Source: Augochlora pura (Eukaryota; Arthropoda; Insecta; Hymenoptera; Halictidae). From it: a stretch of 64,000 nt of DNA. The stretch is taken from positions 25,233,640 to 25,297,639 of the forward strand of contig NC_135781.1 of assembly GCF_028453695.1 (NCBI RefSeq). The letters run 5' to 3'. The notes beneath the pieces were generated by a model. It ran no database searches. It saw only the letters and a program-made list of their open reading frames with translations, and had not been told where the DNA came from. Numbering within the stretch: the first letter of the stretch is position 1; every line of letters starts with the position of its first letter. The position numbers and the translations under genes are program-made. Of the stretch, positions 25,011-38,775 are shown in pieces.

Positions 25011-27639
25011 AAAAGGCAAAATACTCTCTAGATTTAATTCGAAAATACATAGTATAAATTGTGTCGAAAAAAAAAATTAATGTCGTTTGCGATAGGAATT
25101 TATATATCTTTCGATTCTGTTAAGACAATTGTAATAACTATAAAGGATGCGGTGGGTGCAAGATGTACACAGCAGTCTGGCAATTACTAAAGAAATGATG
25201 GATATTCGAATCCTAGAATGTCCACGCAATGGTTAAAAAGAAATTGCCACGAGTTTGGAGAATTTTCGTCGGAAACTAGGAATTAGTCTGTCCGATCGAT
25301 GCAACGTTTCTGCCGATATATTCGAGCCGGACAATACTAACTCGATACGAGCGTCTTCGGCCTAGGCTCCGTTGTCCATTGATCCGTTAAATCGGGGCTA
25401 CGTTTTTCTGTCGGCGAGTAATTGCTCCTCGGAGGAAATGATTTTATCGGGCACCGCGAATAACTTGATCTCGCGGAAACAATTCATTCCTTCGATTAAT
25501 CAAATTGTCGGCACCTTCTTGCGGGAAACTGTGACTTCTTTCATGATCGGGGTTTCCGATAGAATACCGGCAATTTATGGCTGTTCCATTAGCAATCGTA
25601 GGAAGCGTATTCTTAACAAAAATATTACCGAGTATGCTTCGTTTATCGCTCTACTTGTTAACATTTTTGTCAACATACTTTTGAAGATACTCCTTCTAAA
25701 CTCATTAATTTTTTGTAAAGCTTGTGAAAATTGAAATTAATTGTTAGAAACTGGAAAATCGATGAGTAAAAAATGAGCTCCGCAGTACAAATGTTAGGGA
25801 GATATCCATCGGAACGTGAGAAAGTGGGACCAAATATGAGACCACATTAGAAAAAAAATAATCGAATTATCCGATATTAGATTCTTGATGTATTGAATTT
25901 TACTAGAATAATTAGAATGCAAAAGATATAAAATATCACCCACTACAATACATTTTAACCTTCTAGTTTCAATGTCATTAGCTAAACCAGCATAATTGTG
26001 TGAAAAATGTTGTTGTTGACATTCGGCAATTACACTTAATATAATCAATTTTCTACTGAAAATAATTACAGCGCGATGGGTTAACGGGATTAACAACACC
26101 GAACGAAACATCTCGCAGGCCATAGAGTTCGGCGCGCCCAACGGTTAGATTCCCATAAGTTTCCATGAAACGCAGACGCAGGAACAACAGCGAACATTCG
26201 CCTAATCGCGGGTTAGCAGCGAGCGTAGCTATCGCAATTTCACAACGAGCGACTTAACATATCCAATTCAACGTCGCCCTGACGACGACAATAGCAAGCT
26301 CGGCGCGAACTTTGTAATCAAGGGAGCGCATCCGAACGAGCCTCTGAACCGCTAAGCATGGTGCGCCGGCCGCATTCCCTTGTCAGACGCGGCAACCATA
26401 ATCGCGTCTCCCGTTCTCGCGTGCCGTTGTCGTCGCGCGCCGTCGACGACGGCTGCAGAGACGGGCTGCAACGAGAGCCCAATGAATTCCGAAAGATTCG
26501 CTGCCGGCGAGGAAGGAAGAGTTTACCGAGTCGTGTCTTGTTCCATTTTCTACGAACAATTGAACGTATCTTCCGGAGAATTATTTCTGAGAACAGTTTA
26601 CAAATATACCGTGTGTACTGGCTCGCATCGCGGTACTTACGAATGGAGACGGATTCTTCGGGAAACAGGGAATCGAAAATGTCGCAAATTTCCGTCGTAA
26701 AGCTTCGTTTCAGGGGAAAATGGGTTTCAAAATTTTCGATAATATCGATTTGATTAATTATAGTTTTATTTAATTAGATTCTTCGGAGTATATTTTTGAA
26801 AGTTCTTCTTACAGATCCATTACTCTTACGGCTGTTCCCAGTGTAGCAGCAATTTGTTTTACCCAATTTCCGTAGATTGAGTAATTAGGTGACGATTAAA
26901 AGTGCACTGGGTCAAATTAACCCGGTAACCGCCGACCAGGGATTAATTAAAGCTCGGCGAAAATGAGATCTCGTCTGAGAAAATTTTGTTCGATGTTAAA
27001 GAAGTAAATTAATATTTAATATTTGGCACAGAGTCACCGTGTGAAACGATGCACTTTTGTCGGTCAAGGATCTTCACTCGAACGCGTGGAATGATAGCGT
27101 ACGAGAAGCTTTTAAATTCGTCTGTCCGGTTAACAAATAAAATGACTCGTCCGCCAGAGAAAGTTTCCCGGTGTCTGTAACTGTTGCGCACAGTATCGAG
27201 TCCACGTTTTCGATTTTCGAACGAGATAGTCTCATAAGAAGCGTAATTGTCGGCTGTTCCCCTTTCCAGATCAGGCCGCCTTCCCCGAAGCATACTCGTG
27301 TGCCAGGCTCGCGTTGTGCAAACCGAAAAAAAGGAAGCCGCCACAGCACGGAGCTTAACGTGTTAAAGTGTATTTGTCTTATCAACAAGTGTCTTAATCA
27401 ATCATCATAGCTCCACGCTATTAACCCTTAAGTGGACTATTGGGAACGCCGCGGCTCTATGCAACTTTAACCCTCTTCTGGCGCGCTGGGGATTATGAGA
27501 TTCTGGAACTTTTTTTATCAACCGTTACCTAGCTACAGTCTTCGTGAAAGTTCATTGAACCGGTTCGATAATTTCCGGCAGAATGTTTGTCCCCCTCTTA
27601 CACAGTCGTCGAAAAATATCATATTTTTATAAAAACGAA

Positions 27640-28110
27640 TCTCCTCGGAGAGCAATTTCGAATATTTTTATAATGTCGAATAAAATATAAAATATTTGAT
27701 GGGAATGTGAAATTTGAGTATAGAGAAGGGAGGAGAATTGTAAATTTTGCTGCTGTAGTTAGTAGAATGAGATGAAATATAAAACATTAGAGAGAAATAT
27801 GGAACTTGCGAACAAAAATAGCGGAAGATTAAAGCCTAATACTGTAGTTAATAATATGAAACAGAATACAAACCATCAAATAGTAGTACGGAATGTAGTA
27901 AATTAGATTAAATAAAATATAGACGATTCAAGGGAAACACAGAATTTTTACATGCATAAAATAGCAGGATGCTAAAATCTATGTGTGTAGCTAATAATAT
28001 ACAATAGAATATAAAACATTTAACAAAAGTACAGTATTTATACACGAAGAGGAGAATGAAAATCCAAATTCAATTAATGTATCAAATCAGATTAAATTAA
28101 ACATGGAAGA
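27640..28110. repeat. Degenerate AT-rich tandem array, roughly 90-140 bp unit
   Basis: Recurring blocks include CTGTAGTTAATAATATGAAA, GAATATAAAACATT and GAGAAATATGGAA near 27751, 27842 and 27980, and partly near 27680. Spacing and sequence are imperfect, so this is an old, decayed array. Confidence 0.55.
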
Positions 28111-28567
28111 CACAACCACAAACACAATAGAACCATGGTGTTAATGTTCTATGGGGAAAAGAGCAAACATTTAAAGTCATTTAGGAGAAGTGCAATGTGA
28201 AACCAAAGCCAAACCACAAGACATAAATAAATGATTTTTCTACTATAGTTTTTTTCTACTATAGTAGTAGACGGATGAAATCCCGATAAAATTGATGTAT
28301 ACATAGGAAAATGAAGAATTGATTGGGATTAACGGTGGCGAAGCAGAAGTTAGAATGTTGTTTCGGTGGCAGAGGTATTACTCGGCTAGCATAAATAGCA
28401 AAAATGGCTGCGCAGCCGATTGCTTATCCGGCAAGATCCTTTCTCGTAGCGGCGAACGTGTTAAACGTTGACAGCGAGGCAATATCGCTGAGTTATCGCT
28501 AAAATTGTGCAGGCGCGAGGCGTTGGAAGAGGCTCGGCTCGTTTCGAGGTTGGTTTTTTTGTGAGAG

Positions 28568-28568
<1 letters not shown>

Positions 28569-28608
<40 letters not shown>

Positions 28609-28615
28609 TCTCTGT
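28569..28615. repeat. CT microsatellite
   Basis: About 20 CT units with one or two interruptions. Confidence 0.93.
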
Positions 28616-31600
28616 CTCAGACTCTCTTCCTCTCTTGTAAAAGAGCAGGAAAGGTGAAACGAGGCGAAAGCTCGAAAGTCTCCGGGTCCAGGCGTTTCCC
28701 GTCGGTCGCTAATAACTGTAACGACCTCTGGAACATAACGAACCGGCTTTAAGGAGGGCGCAGGAGCCGCGAGGGGGGTTGGAAGGTGGTCGGCAGGGGG
28801 TTGGAAGAGGGTTGAACGGGGGTTGCACGTGCCCCAGGACAACATTCCGAGCCACGGCCGCGTGCGCCTTTTTCCAGGCTCTTTTTTCCTTCCTTGTACT
28901 CCCTTCTATGCACCCTCCCGGGGCTATGGAAACGGGACTGGGACCGGGAACGCCGGGAATAATCCGGCAAATGAAAGAAACTGAATCCCTAATGTCCATT
29001 GTCGCGCGGCTAATTATTTGGACACGTATCAGACGATGGCGAGCGAGGAATTTTCTCCTAGAAAATTTCATCTGGAAAATTGCCCCGCGGGCCGAATTTT
29101 CTCTGAAATATAAATACTACCTGCAGCTATAATCCAGAGAATGAATTAACATTTTATGCGTAGTTACCAATTCCGATAGTGGAGGCTGAGAGGGAAATTA
29201 TCGAACAGTTAATTCTCATTTAGATATGGAAATTTTCCGTACGTATAATCTAATCTATCCGAGTCTCCATAACTTTTTTACTTATTATTTACGAGCAATA
29301 TTTTGGATAGGTCAAATTTGATAATTTTGTTAACAGAAAATTTGATTAACGTCCCCTTGTTAGCAGTGTTTGACAAAGTTAATCGCTTCGTGGAATTCCC
29401 ATTAATTCTTTACCGTATCAGTCATGATTTATACTCTGACGGACCAATTAAGATTTATATTGTTTGGATTCCGTGACCGGTGACCTTATAAATATGATAC
29501 CGAAACGAATAAAAATGATGCTCTTCTTCTCTTCGCTAACAATTATTATTTTCCACCGATAACAACTGCAATCGCGATTCGCGGAATCCCGGAATAAGCG
29601 TGTGATTAAGGGAGGAGAGATAAAAGAGATGAAAACTTTGATTGAACTGTTACCCCGCCGTGTGAAAGGTTAAATGTCTTGATATTAAAAAATGTAAATC
29701 CCGAAGCCATGGAAAAAGAGAAAGTGTGACTGAAGTTCATAGCGAAATGTCATTTCATAGGGATGGGTTTTCGGACCTAATCGGGCCGGGAAAGGTTCGC
29801 GTGCACTGGGCGACCTCGCAGTCGATATGTGGTATTTTTAAAAACAATGAAACTGACCTCACGCCCAAATATTTCATTGACTAAAAAAAATAACAGTTGT
29901 TTTAAATTATATTCCGATCATGTTCCCAGGTTGGTTTCTCGCAATCCAGCATAAAATCCGCGGCTTTCGTTTCAAAGATTGAATGGAAAATGCAAGGAGA
30001 ACGTTTTCAAAAATTCATCCGGCGCGAGCACTGTTGCACAGAACTTGGCCCGCGTGTCTGTTCATGGCTGGCCGTTTCCACTGATCGTGAATACTGATAT
30101 CCGCGTGCTCGATAAACCGTTGAATCCTTTTTCTGGAAATGCAGTTTATTCTGTAGAGTTTGATTCGTCGTTCCCGATGTGTCTCTTAACGGCGAGTCTG
30201 CCGGCGTCTGCACGTGATACGATTGCAGGGACACCCTATATGGAGGATCGTTTGTTCAATATGCTGCTGGCGGTCCATGTTTTTCATGGTGGGACGCGAC
30301 CTTTATTATTATCGGGTCACTAGTTTTGGCTATATTGCGTGCTGTAAATGGAAAGATAAACACAATTGGTTCGGCGCTTAACGTGTTAAAGCCTACGTGA
30401 AACTGTTAACCGGTCGATTCTTTTGCCGCGTACGCACACAAGCGCGCACACTGACACACACACACCTCGGAACCACGTTTGGGCAAGAATAAAAACGATA
30501 CTACGGAATTCGGTCTTGCTCAAAAGCCCCGTCGCTTTCAGGCAGAAAGAAATGCCAAATTCCCATGCAAATTTGTTGAAATTCTATTTCACGGGAAATT
30601 ATTCACTAGCGTAAATGCACGGAGATCCACCATGTACCCGTGAAAATAAAATCCACCCTCGACTCTTGTCGCAAATATAAATTTGCATAAAGTTTCGCAG
30701 TCCACTAACGAGCGCGTATCATTAAAATCGCGCGGCAGCATTTGTCGCTTTCGCAGCAAATTATTGGATTTTATTTACCCGCGGATGCTTTATGGTCGGC
30801 GGGAACGAAATCCGTACTAACGGAGGCCCCGTTGTTGTCGCGGGGAAAGCATCCAGCACGAGGTGTCGCGGATTTCAAGTTTCGGCCGTTAAACGTTATT
30901 TTTCCTGAAAATACGGGAGTGTCTTGATAGGGGCGCAAGGCAAAGCAGTATTCCAATTTAAAAGGGAACATGTAGGTCGACTCGGGTTCTCCATTCAGGA
31001 CCTAGAATCGCGACGCAACCCTCGTGTACCGCCGCGCTTTCTTCGATCCGGGAATACGTCGCGTCGAGGTAGGGATCGCCGGCATCTTTGAAATTGGGAG
31101 AAGCAAGATTCAATTCACGACGGCATCTAATAACCTCTACGGCTGATCCTCGAAACGCGTCGGACTCTTTCTGGATCCGCAGCCCACCGTTCGCCCTTCG
31201 AGTACGCAGCAAAACGCTACGGAGTACGCGGTGTCGGTTATATCACTCATTCATGTCCCGGCCAAGTAGAAACTGCTTCACCATTTTCGTCGACATTCTC
31301 GTTTTCTAGTCATACCGAATGCACATTCATTTTTCGGCGGATTTCTTCTTGTAATATGCTGGACCATTCGGAAAGTTTCGTGAAATATTGAAAGACGATT
31401 TTTAATATCGAAGTAAATTTTCGCCGTGCTTCTGATAACTCTGAAATCTCGTGGGGACCCTCTTGTTCACCGTTAAAGAGATTTAATTACATGGAGAACG
31501 AAATTATGTACCGGGGGAACTAATACAAGGAAAAATTGCACTAATTACGACAGTTGAACACGTTCGCTGCCAAGAAAGTTAAGCAAGCCTCGCGTCGAAT

Positions 31601-32449
31601 GCCAAGAGTTTGTTCAAAGAAAGCAGCGAGCCCTGTTCCAGCTAAACATTTATTTACAGAAGCATTTGCAACGCAGTAATTACTGTTCTTTCGTAACTTA
31701 CAAAAGGATGGACCTCGTAATCGACACCCTCGCTACGATATTATCTCGTAGTCGATGGGGAACGTGCTAAAAGCAGGATCGCGTAGAAATGACTTATTCA
31801 GGGCTTTCCGTAACACATTTGCGACAGTACAACGGGATTATCGTCTTGGAAGTATAACGGAGGAAATTCCGATTAGAATTTGCTTAGGACCATTACCGTG
31901 GCGCTTTATCTGAACTCGTTGATCTTCTTATTGCACCCAATTAACCTCTGTGTGGGCGGTCGCGTATCCAGACACCCGTTTACTGCACTTCCTTCGACAC
32001 CGTTAATGTTCTATCATTAAACGAATTTTATCCAGGCGTTGAACGCTGATTCCCGATTCCGCCCTCACGATTCATTTTTAAAATGAAAGATTGCGCGAAA
32101 CGAGCCTCCAGGATTTGAGCTTGCTCGCTCAGAAATATATTAGCTCTAACGAAGAGTTTTCGAATGGCCTCGAAGAAGAACTCATCCGTTCTTCGTTTCT
32201 GTCACTTAATTTGCCCGTCGGTCCCAAACCGTCGGAAATTGTGAAAGATCGTCGCGATACAGAACGAAATAAAATGAACAAAATCGCCACGGAGGACGGG
32301 GTTAACCTGATATAGTCGACGCGATAAACCAGCAAAAAAATGAATTTCCAGGTCTGAAGTAGCAATAGCCTCGCGAGCGTCGGGACATGTGGGCGGCGAA
32401 GTGTCCCCGAAGGGTTCAACTGCCGTGGCTCGCGTTGATGGTCGCGTGT
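28616..32449. other. Non-coding stretch upstream of the exchanger gene
   Basis: No gene recognised. A 114-residue frame at 29979-30323 on + has a normal composition but no domain or splice support. An isolated CA-rich run is at 30435-30470. The rest alternates AT-rich and CpG-rich DNA. Confidence 0.5.
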
Positions 32450-32860
32450 CGCGCGAAGGCCCGATGGTCCACGGCCAGTCTCCCTTTGGCGAGTGATCGG
32501 ATGATCCCGATCACCCGGTATATGTCGGATTCGTAATGTCGAGTCGTAGAGTCGACTCTGCGATATCGAGCGGGAGGCCCGGCGAGGGTTGCGCAGCCGC
32601 GCGCACTCTCACTCACACAGGCCGAGGCTCTCCAGGAAGCTTGCACGAACTGACGGTTGTCGGAGAGGTGTGCAGGCCTACCACCTCCACGGTCTACCAC
32701 CACCAGGTGTCTAGGTGGCTGAGGGTGGGGCAGAATTTCGAGCGGGACGAAGAGGAAAGTAGGGTGTCGAGCGGCGTGGAGCGAAACGGGAGATAGCGGA
32801 GGGTGGCTCCTCATGGTCGGTGGGGTTGAAAGGGGTCAGGGTGGCGGAGGAACGAGCGCG

Positions 32861-32912
32861 GAGAGAGAGAGAGAGAGAGAGCGCGAGAAAGAGAGAGAGA
32901 GAGAGAGAGAGG
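32861..32912. repeat. GA microsatellite
   Basis: About 24 GA units, interrupted by GCGCGAGAAA. Confidence 0.92.
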
Positions 32913-33633
32913 AGCCACTGAAGAAAGAGATCGTCGAGCAGCTAGAAAGAGAGGAGGCTCTGTTTTAGGGATTGGAGAGCGCGGGGCCGGGCAGTGTTGT
33001 CGAAGAAGAGGGATAAGCCGCGGGGGAGGGAGCGAGAGGGTTTCGGTCAGGGTGTGGAGCACGCGGGGTTCAGAGCGAGAGAGCGACAGTGACGCGATCC
33101 TGTCGTGGTTCTGCTTGGGGGTGTAAGAAAGACGACGAAGACGACGACTACGACGAAGACGCTGTTCGGGGGAGCGAGAGGTGAGAGGGTGGCCACGGGA
33201 GCGAGAGGAACGGAGAGAATAGCGTGGAGCCGCGAGCAGGAGGAAGATGACGAGGTAGAAAAGAAGTAGGAGGAGCAGGACAGAAGACACCCAATGTCGG
33301 TGAAGGAAACGGAAGAAGCTGATGCGAGGAACAAACGTCGAAGGGAAGGAGGAATCGAAAAGAGAGGGTGCGCGTGTCACCGCGTGGAACGAAAGAGATC
33401 GGCCGAGAGGGGCGAGAGAACGGCCGAATGGCGGTGGGAGGGAGGGCAGGGGAGACGACGGTGAGGAGGCGTGGAGGGCGGTGGGAGAGGGGCCCTCGGG
33501 AGGGAGGAACGTAACGGAACGGAACAGGGTTGTTCCAGTGTGCAGCGGGCGGGCATCGCGGCGGGGGCGCCGTTCTGCTGCTCCTGTATATTCATCCAGG
33601 GTTATATGCACCATCCACCGCATCCTAGCGATC

Positions 33634-33687
33634 ACGACGGCGACGACGAGGACGAAGACGAAGACGAGGACGAAGACGGGGACAAGG
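33634..33687. repeat. GACGAA/GACGAG repeat
   Basis: A 6-bp periodic purine-rich run in the leader. In one frame it reads as an Asp/Glu run. Confidence 0.85.
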
Positions 33688-34183
33688 ACTGTGAACGACG
33701 CCGCCGTGAAGCAGGAAACGCGGCGTAAAACAGAGGATCTTCAGCCGCGAACAGTGTGAAACACGAGCGACAGGGCTCTCTGTCCAGGACGGTGTCACGA
33801 CGGAACGTTAGCGATCGTCGGGAGACAGAGACCGTGGTTGCGCGGCAGGAACGTAGTCGCTAGTCCAGTTTCTGTTCTCCGGTGTGTCGTTTATACGAAC
33901 AGTGAGTCACTGTCAGTGACATTGTTTCTGGAAGTGACATCGAAGGGACACAGAGACTGCGCGAGGACAACGCTCGAGAACGACGTAGCGAGGAAGTTAG
34001 AGAAAGAGGGAGAGAGAGAGAGGTAGAGACGGAGGACTCTAGGTTTATGAGGAGAGCAAGGTTGGGGCAAGGGTAGATACAGGAAAAGAAGAGGAAGAGG
34101 AAGAAGTAGAAGAGTTCGAATCGTGGAGAGAAGTGGAGTCGTTGAAAGTGTGTCGGGTCGGGAAAGAAGTGTTCGCGATAATA

Positions 34184-34196
34184 GGGGGCGGGGGGG
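34184..34196 (+). repeat. G-run GGGGGCGGGGGGG
   Basis: Thirteen bases with twelve G in the leader. A G-quadruplex is possible together with nearby GG pairs. Confidence 0.7.
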
Positions 34197-34354
34197 AAAG
34201 AAAAGCGGTGAAAGGTAGGTCCACTCGTCGGAGGGAACCATCGAAGGTGGAGGAGCATGCGAGAGCAGCTCCTCGGTGTTCCAACATGACCCAGCCTTAG
34301 TAGGGTACCTCTGCTGGCGTACACCCTCCGCGCCGCGACACGATACGACACGCA

Positions 34355-34577
34355 GAAGGAGGTGGTGGAGGAGGCGGAGGTGGTGGTGGTGGTGGAGGAA
34401 AAGGAGGAGACGGCGACGGAGGCCAGAGCGGAAGAGGAGGAGGAGGAGGAGGAGGAGGTGGTGGAGGAGGAGGAGGAGGTGGTGGAGTCGGTGGAGGAGG
34501 AGGCGGCGAGGGTGGAAGAGGTGGAGGCGGACGGAGAAGAAGAAGACGAGGAAGGAGAAGGAGGAGGAGGAGGACGG
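34355..34577 (+). repeat. GGA/GGT trinucleotide tract in the leader
   Basis: About 220 bp of GGA and GGT triplets with interruptions. Read in the frame of the exchanger it gives Arg/Trp runs, in another frame Glu/Val runs, and on the opposite strand Pro/Ser runs. These are unlikely to be real protein. Confidence 0.9.
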
Positions 34578-34659
34578 AGGACTCGCTAACGACGGCGAAC
34601 GTCCTCGAGGGTGCGATACACCAGCACCAGCACCAGCAACACCACCGACGACGGCAACG

Positions 34660-35559
34660 ATGATCGTGGCCGGCCGCGGTGGCGAACGGGGTACATGCTG
34701 GAGGAGGAGGAGGCGGCTGGCGGTCGCGGGACTGGTCTCGGCCCTGCTGGCCCTGGCGTTGGGCCCAGCCGCCTCGATGGGGCACAGGCCGGCGCCAAAC
34801 AACCCCATCATTCTGCAGACGAGCACCAGCTCGACAGCTACGCCCTGGTCGGTCTACTCGGTGAACGGGTCCGTTCTGTTGAACAATGAGCAGGACCCCT
34901 CGGATCCCGGGTACAACGCTACCATCCATCACCATCATCATCAGAAGGTCGGCGGCAACATGACCGAGGAGAAGGCGCCGCTCTTTCCGGTGGATCTGTT
35001 CTCGCTCCAGGAGCGGCGCCAGGGCGCCGTGATCCTCCACGTAATCGGCGTGGTCTACATGTTCGTCGCGCTGGCGATCGTCTGCGACGAGTTCTTTGTC
35101 CCTTCGCTGGACGTGATCATCGAGAAGCTGGAGATCGCCGATGACGTGGCCGGCGCCACATTCATGGCGGCCGGCGGCTCGGCCCCGGAACTCTTCACAT
35201 CGATAATCGGCGTGTTCGTGTCGTTCGACGACGTCGGTATCGGCACCATCGTCGGTTCCGCCGTCTTCAATATCCTGTTCGTGATCGGGATGTGCGCCAT
35301 ATTCTCGCGTACCGTACTTTCCCTCACATGGTGGCCCCTGTTCCGCGACTGCACCTTTTACAGCGTCAGCCTGCTCACCCTGATCTACTTCTTCCGCGAT
35401 AATTATATTCACTGGTACGAGGCGCTCGTGCTCTTCGGGTTCTATTTGGCGTACGTGAGCTTCATGAAGTGGAACCAGCCGATGGAGAAGCTCGTCAAGA
35501 GATTGATTTACAGAAACAAGGTGACCCGGGTCAGGTCCACCGATCAGCTGATGCCCTCG
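34660..35559 (+). CDS. Nckx30C: K+-dependent Na+/Ca2+ exchanger, first coding exon (partial)
   Basis: The exon encodes the N-terminal 300 residues of an NCKX (SLC24) exchanger, a plasma-membrane protein that exports Ca2+ and K+ in exchange for Na+. Residues 12-19 are basic and about 21-40 are hydrophobic (AVAGLVSALLALALGPAASM), a signal peptide. Residues 41-118 form an extracellular stretch with N-glycosylation sequons at Asn69, Asn86 and Asn100 and a five-His run at 90-94. Membrane segments fall near 122-142, 164-188, 192-215, 226-246 and 252-269. The alpha-1 repeat covers about 160-215, with GATFMAAGGSAPELFTS carrying the family's essential Glu (Glu177) and GTIVGSAVFNILF carrying Asn204. 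The exon ends phase 0 after MPS at TCG|GTAAGT, where the cytoplasmic loop starts. The alpha-2 repeat is not in the window. ATG 34660 is chosen because a signal peptide follows and -3 is A. The frame is open back to ATG 34276, but that adds only Arg/Trp repeat sequence. Confidence 0.93.
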
Positions 35560-35565
35560 GTAAGT
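35560..35565 (+). other. Splice donor of exchanger exon 1
   Basis: TCG|GTAAGT is a canonical 5' splice site. The frame stays open for 100 codons past it (stop at 35857-35859). The peptide loses all family similarity exactly at this point, which supports the exon end. Confidence 0.9.
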
Positions 35566-38460
35566 CGCACTCCCGTTTACCGATACGCTACGTTCACACC
35601 CCCGCACGCACACCATAATACACGCTCTCCTGATCATAACACCGTTCCCTCCATCAAGACGAGGAATCTGTCTTTCCCCATCTCCAGGATGAAACGCGAA
35701 AACACGATCCCACGGAAACCTCGAACGAGGATCTACGTTGCGGTTACGATGAATGTAGCGTGGATCTTTATTCGAGGTTCCCATTCCATTTACTATTTCT
35801 CTACGTCGTTCCACGGAATGTGGCCGTGTTTACGCTATTCATTCTGTCAGGGTATATAAAAGGAAGTTCTTGTTACTCGCGGAACAGCCAAATGGTGCCA
35901 CCACCACGCAGTTTCTTCTCGAAAATTTCGTTCGAACGAGTGGAACATCGATGCAATCTAGATCTTGTCGAATATGCTTGGCTCAGAGGTGTTTGCGATT
36001 TCTTATTGGCACTGTGCGGATCAGTAATAATTACGTGCACGACGAGGTCGTAAATCAGTCTACCATTTGCTATCACGGTTTTTGCTCGATGTTAGCAATG
36101 AGAAATCTATTTTCGATGATTCCAAGTTCGTCCATTGACATCGTGCCACAATCTAGGAAGGATGTCAATGTCACAACCATAAGAAATACATTGCGCTCTA
36201 CCGGTTTATAGGGCAGCGGATAAAAAGTCGTACGTTCTTGATAAATCGACTGCAGATTTAATGGAGCCGCTGTATGCAGGATTTTTTGAAAACTCGTACA
36301 ATTTAATGTTTGATGAATTTTAACGAACTTCTAATTTTGTTTTCCGACCAAATGGAATGCATAAGAAAGCATGCAAATTTCTGATCGATTCCAACCCTTT
36401 CGAGCGGCGAATTAAAATTTCAGGAAAACGACCGTGGTTCAATTACAGCGATAGGAAGGAGACGAAACTTGCGAAACGAGAACCACGTGATCGCCTATTG
36501 CTTGTAACATTATTCGTTCGGTTGCGGGGTCAGCATTCTCTCTAGATCACGATGTCACTGTCAGCTGCACAAGATCCACAGTTCGTTAATAATAAATCCT
36601 CGACGGATATAAAACAGCATACTTCCAGACAGCCTAGAAAGTATCGATGGAACTTTTCGAATCGAAGTTACGTAAAGCAAATCGGATCTTTTTCGATCTA
36701 CGGCGGCCATCGCGCGATCCTCGTTCGTGGATCCTCGCGTTCTTTATAGCTCGTCGACGGATCGATCGTCCCTCGTCCACGGCTCCCACGTTCGACGTAG
36801 GTTTACTTCATCGGTTCCGTTCTCGCGAGGAGCGTCGCGTGACTTCGTCCGCTGCTTGCACGGCTGCTCGTCGACGCTCTTCCCCGTCACGTTGACGGGC
36901 CGACGGTACTCGTCTCTCTCTTTTTTTTCTCTTTTCACCGTCATTCCGTCGCGTCGGTCGACGTAGAAACAAAACGACCAAAGGATCGCGAACCTCGCGA
37001 CATTGGCCTATAGATCATCGACGAGCGTTCCGCTTCGTCATCGTCTCGTCGCGGTCTCGTTTTCCCCAGCTCCTTTATCAACCCCTTTATCAGCCCCTTT
37101 ATCAAACCCCGTTCCACCCTCGCCGTCCTTCCAATTACTTTTGATCCCCAGGTGATCCGGCACAGGTGATCCTTTGTGCACTCTGGTTAATAGAACGGAA
37201 TTCGCGGACCCCGGCCATCGAACGGCTCTCTATCGCGTCTTCATCGACCTGCGATAAAAAAAGACATTTATTTTCGAGTCGTGCTCACCTGTCACGTCGA
37301 TTCGCGATGCTCGTCGGATAGATACAACACCGGGACCCGTATTATTTTCCCGCACACTTCGCAAAGTGACAATTAACCACGAAGTTCTGCAGTCTGGTCG
37401 AAGAAGCCCGCGTACATAGTTGCTCGAGTGACTTTGAACGTTTGAAAGACGGAATGTTACTGTACGAGAGCGAAATTATACTTCGCGAAGAGCTCGGCGA
37501 GGCTATAGCTACACTGCGGTGGAAAGATGCTCACAGCCCATTCTCGTTCAAAGGACTGCCGTCGGTGTTCGGGCGGACGACAATTTTTATGCTTTAATTA
37601 TACCTTTAACAACTCGCTTTCCAACTTGTTCGTTAAGACCTTAATGAGGTGAAGACGTAATTCTTTGATGCATCAGACTAGACGGAGTAGCTTGCTTTTA
37701 ATTAATCATCGGACAATAAGACGTCTTTGCAATCGACTCGTGAAGAACGGTACAAGAATAATAATAACATCTGTACATTTATTTGCATATTTAACAGCTG
37801 CTTATTTATATTTAGCTGTTTAGTATTTTGTATGTTTTATCAGTTCAACAAATATAGTACCGCCGAATACGTTCAAAAAGTTCTGGTGTATTTCAAATCT
37901 TGTCACGTGTCTGGACAACCAAATTTTTAGGTTCGGGTAAACTTTTAGACGAACAAAAACTGTTTGCATCTCCCAATCGAAATATTTCATACTAAAAATA
38001 CTAAAAAATAGCAGAGAAGTAAATCTTCGTTTAAAATAGTATTTTGTTTTTATTAATCTTCTTTCTTTCTTTAATAACTTTAATAAGGTAAAATCGGCAC
38101 ACCAGCACGCCAGCTCTTCCGAATCTTTTCACCGTTTTCAATTTCAGCCATCCATTCTTGTCGTAAATATACAGAATCCGCAGTCAAATAATGAGCGTAT
38201 AACAGATATAGTTTAAGCGCATAATACTGGAAAATATAATAAATAAGCGATTTTATCGGATCAGTGCGGAATGCTTTTCTCAGCGATTTCGCAAACGTCG
38301 AGCGTATTCAATGCATAAGAGCATCGACGGCCCAGTGGTTTTCTGACGAATATTGCAGTCGCCGTTTTCCAATCGACGCGACGCGACGGGACGAGTTGAG
38401 TGGAGTAATCCTTCTTGGGGCGGTGATGTCGGTAGATGGAGACAGGATTTTCCGTCGGAC

Positions 38461-38504
38461 GGTGGGAAAACTGTGGGAAAACGGTGGGAAAACTGTGGGA
38501 AAAC
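38461..38504. repeat. 11/22-bp tandem repeat KGTGGGAAAAC
   Basis: Four perfect 11-bp copies alternate GGTGGGAAAAC and TGTGGGAAAAC, giving two perfect 22-bp higher-order units. Confidence 0.92.
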
Positions 38505-38730
38505 CGCTCCGCTCAGCTCGACACGGCTCGGCGTGTGCGCGCGTGCGCGCCCATCTTTGTATCGCGCGCAAGGTCGATCTTGATGAACAAATTCAAGCGA
38601 AAAATCCCGGCGCGAGACGGGAGATGGTCCAATTACCCGCGTTGCATCCAACGGCGCGCTTAATTAGTACACTTATCCGAGCGCGTAGTTCGGAATGGCT
38701 GAAACGCGCCGCGCCGGCGACGGAGTCGTC

Positions 38731-38775
38731 ACGAAGACGGCGACCAAGACGACGACGACGGCGACGACGACGATG
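38731..38775. repeat. GAC/GGC trinucleotide repeat
   Basis: An imperfect GACGACGACGGCGACGACG run of about 45 bp. Confidence 0.85.

Larger units (their letters stand above)
23531..28568. other. Non-coding stretch
   Basis: No gene recognised. CpG-rich parts at 23980-24720 and 26280-26700 and AT-rich parts elsewhere. Frames of 100-150 residues here (for example 23720-24172 on -, 26358-26753 on +) are single, unspliced and without domains. Microsatellites and a degenerate array are listed separately. Confidence 0.5.
32450..34659 (+). promoter_or_regulatory. Putative promoter and 5' leader of Nckx30C
   Basis: This GC-rich 2.2-kb block lies directly before the exchanger exon. From about 32850 the + strand is strongly purine-biased (GA, GAC/GAA and GGA runs). 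No transcription start can be placed from sequence. A GTGAGT donor-like site at 33902 (ACA|GTGAGT), inside the palindrome-like GTCACTGTCAGTGAC context, could start a 5'-UTR intron. The exchanger frame stays open upstream to an in-frame ATG at 34276, so the start codon is not certain. Large minus-strand frames here (for example 32811-33635 and 33891-34826) are repeat-driven shadows. Confidence 0.4.
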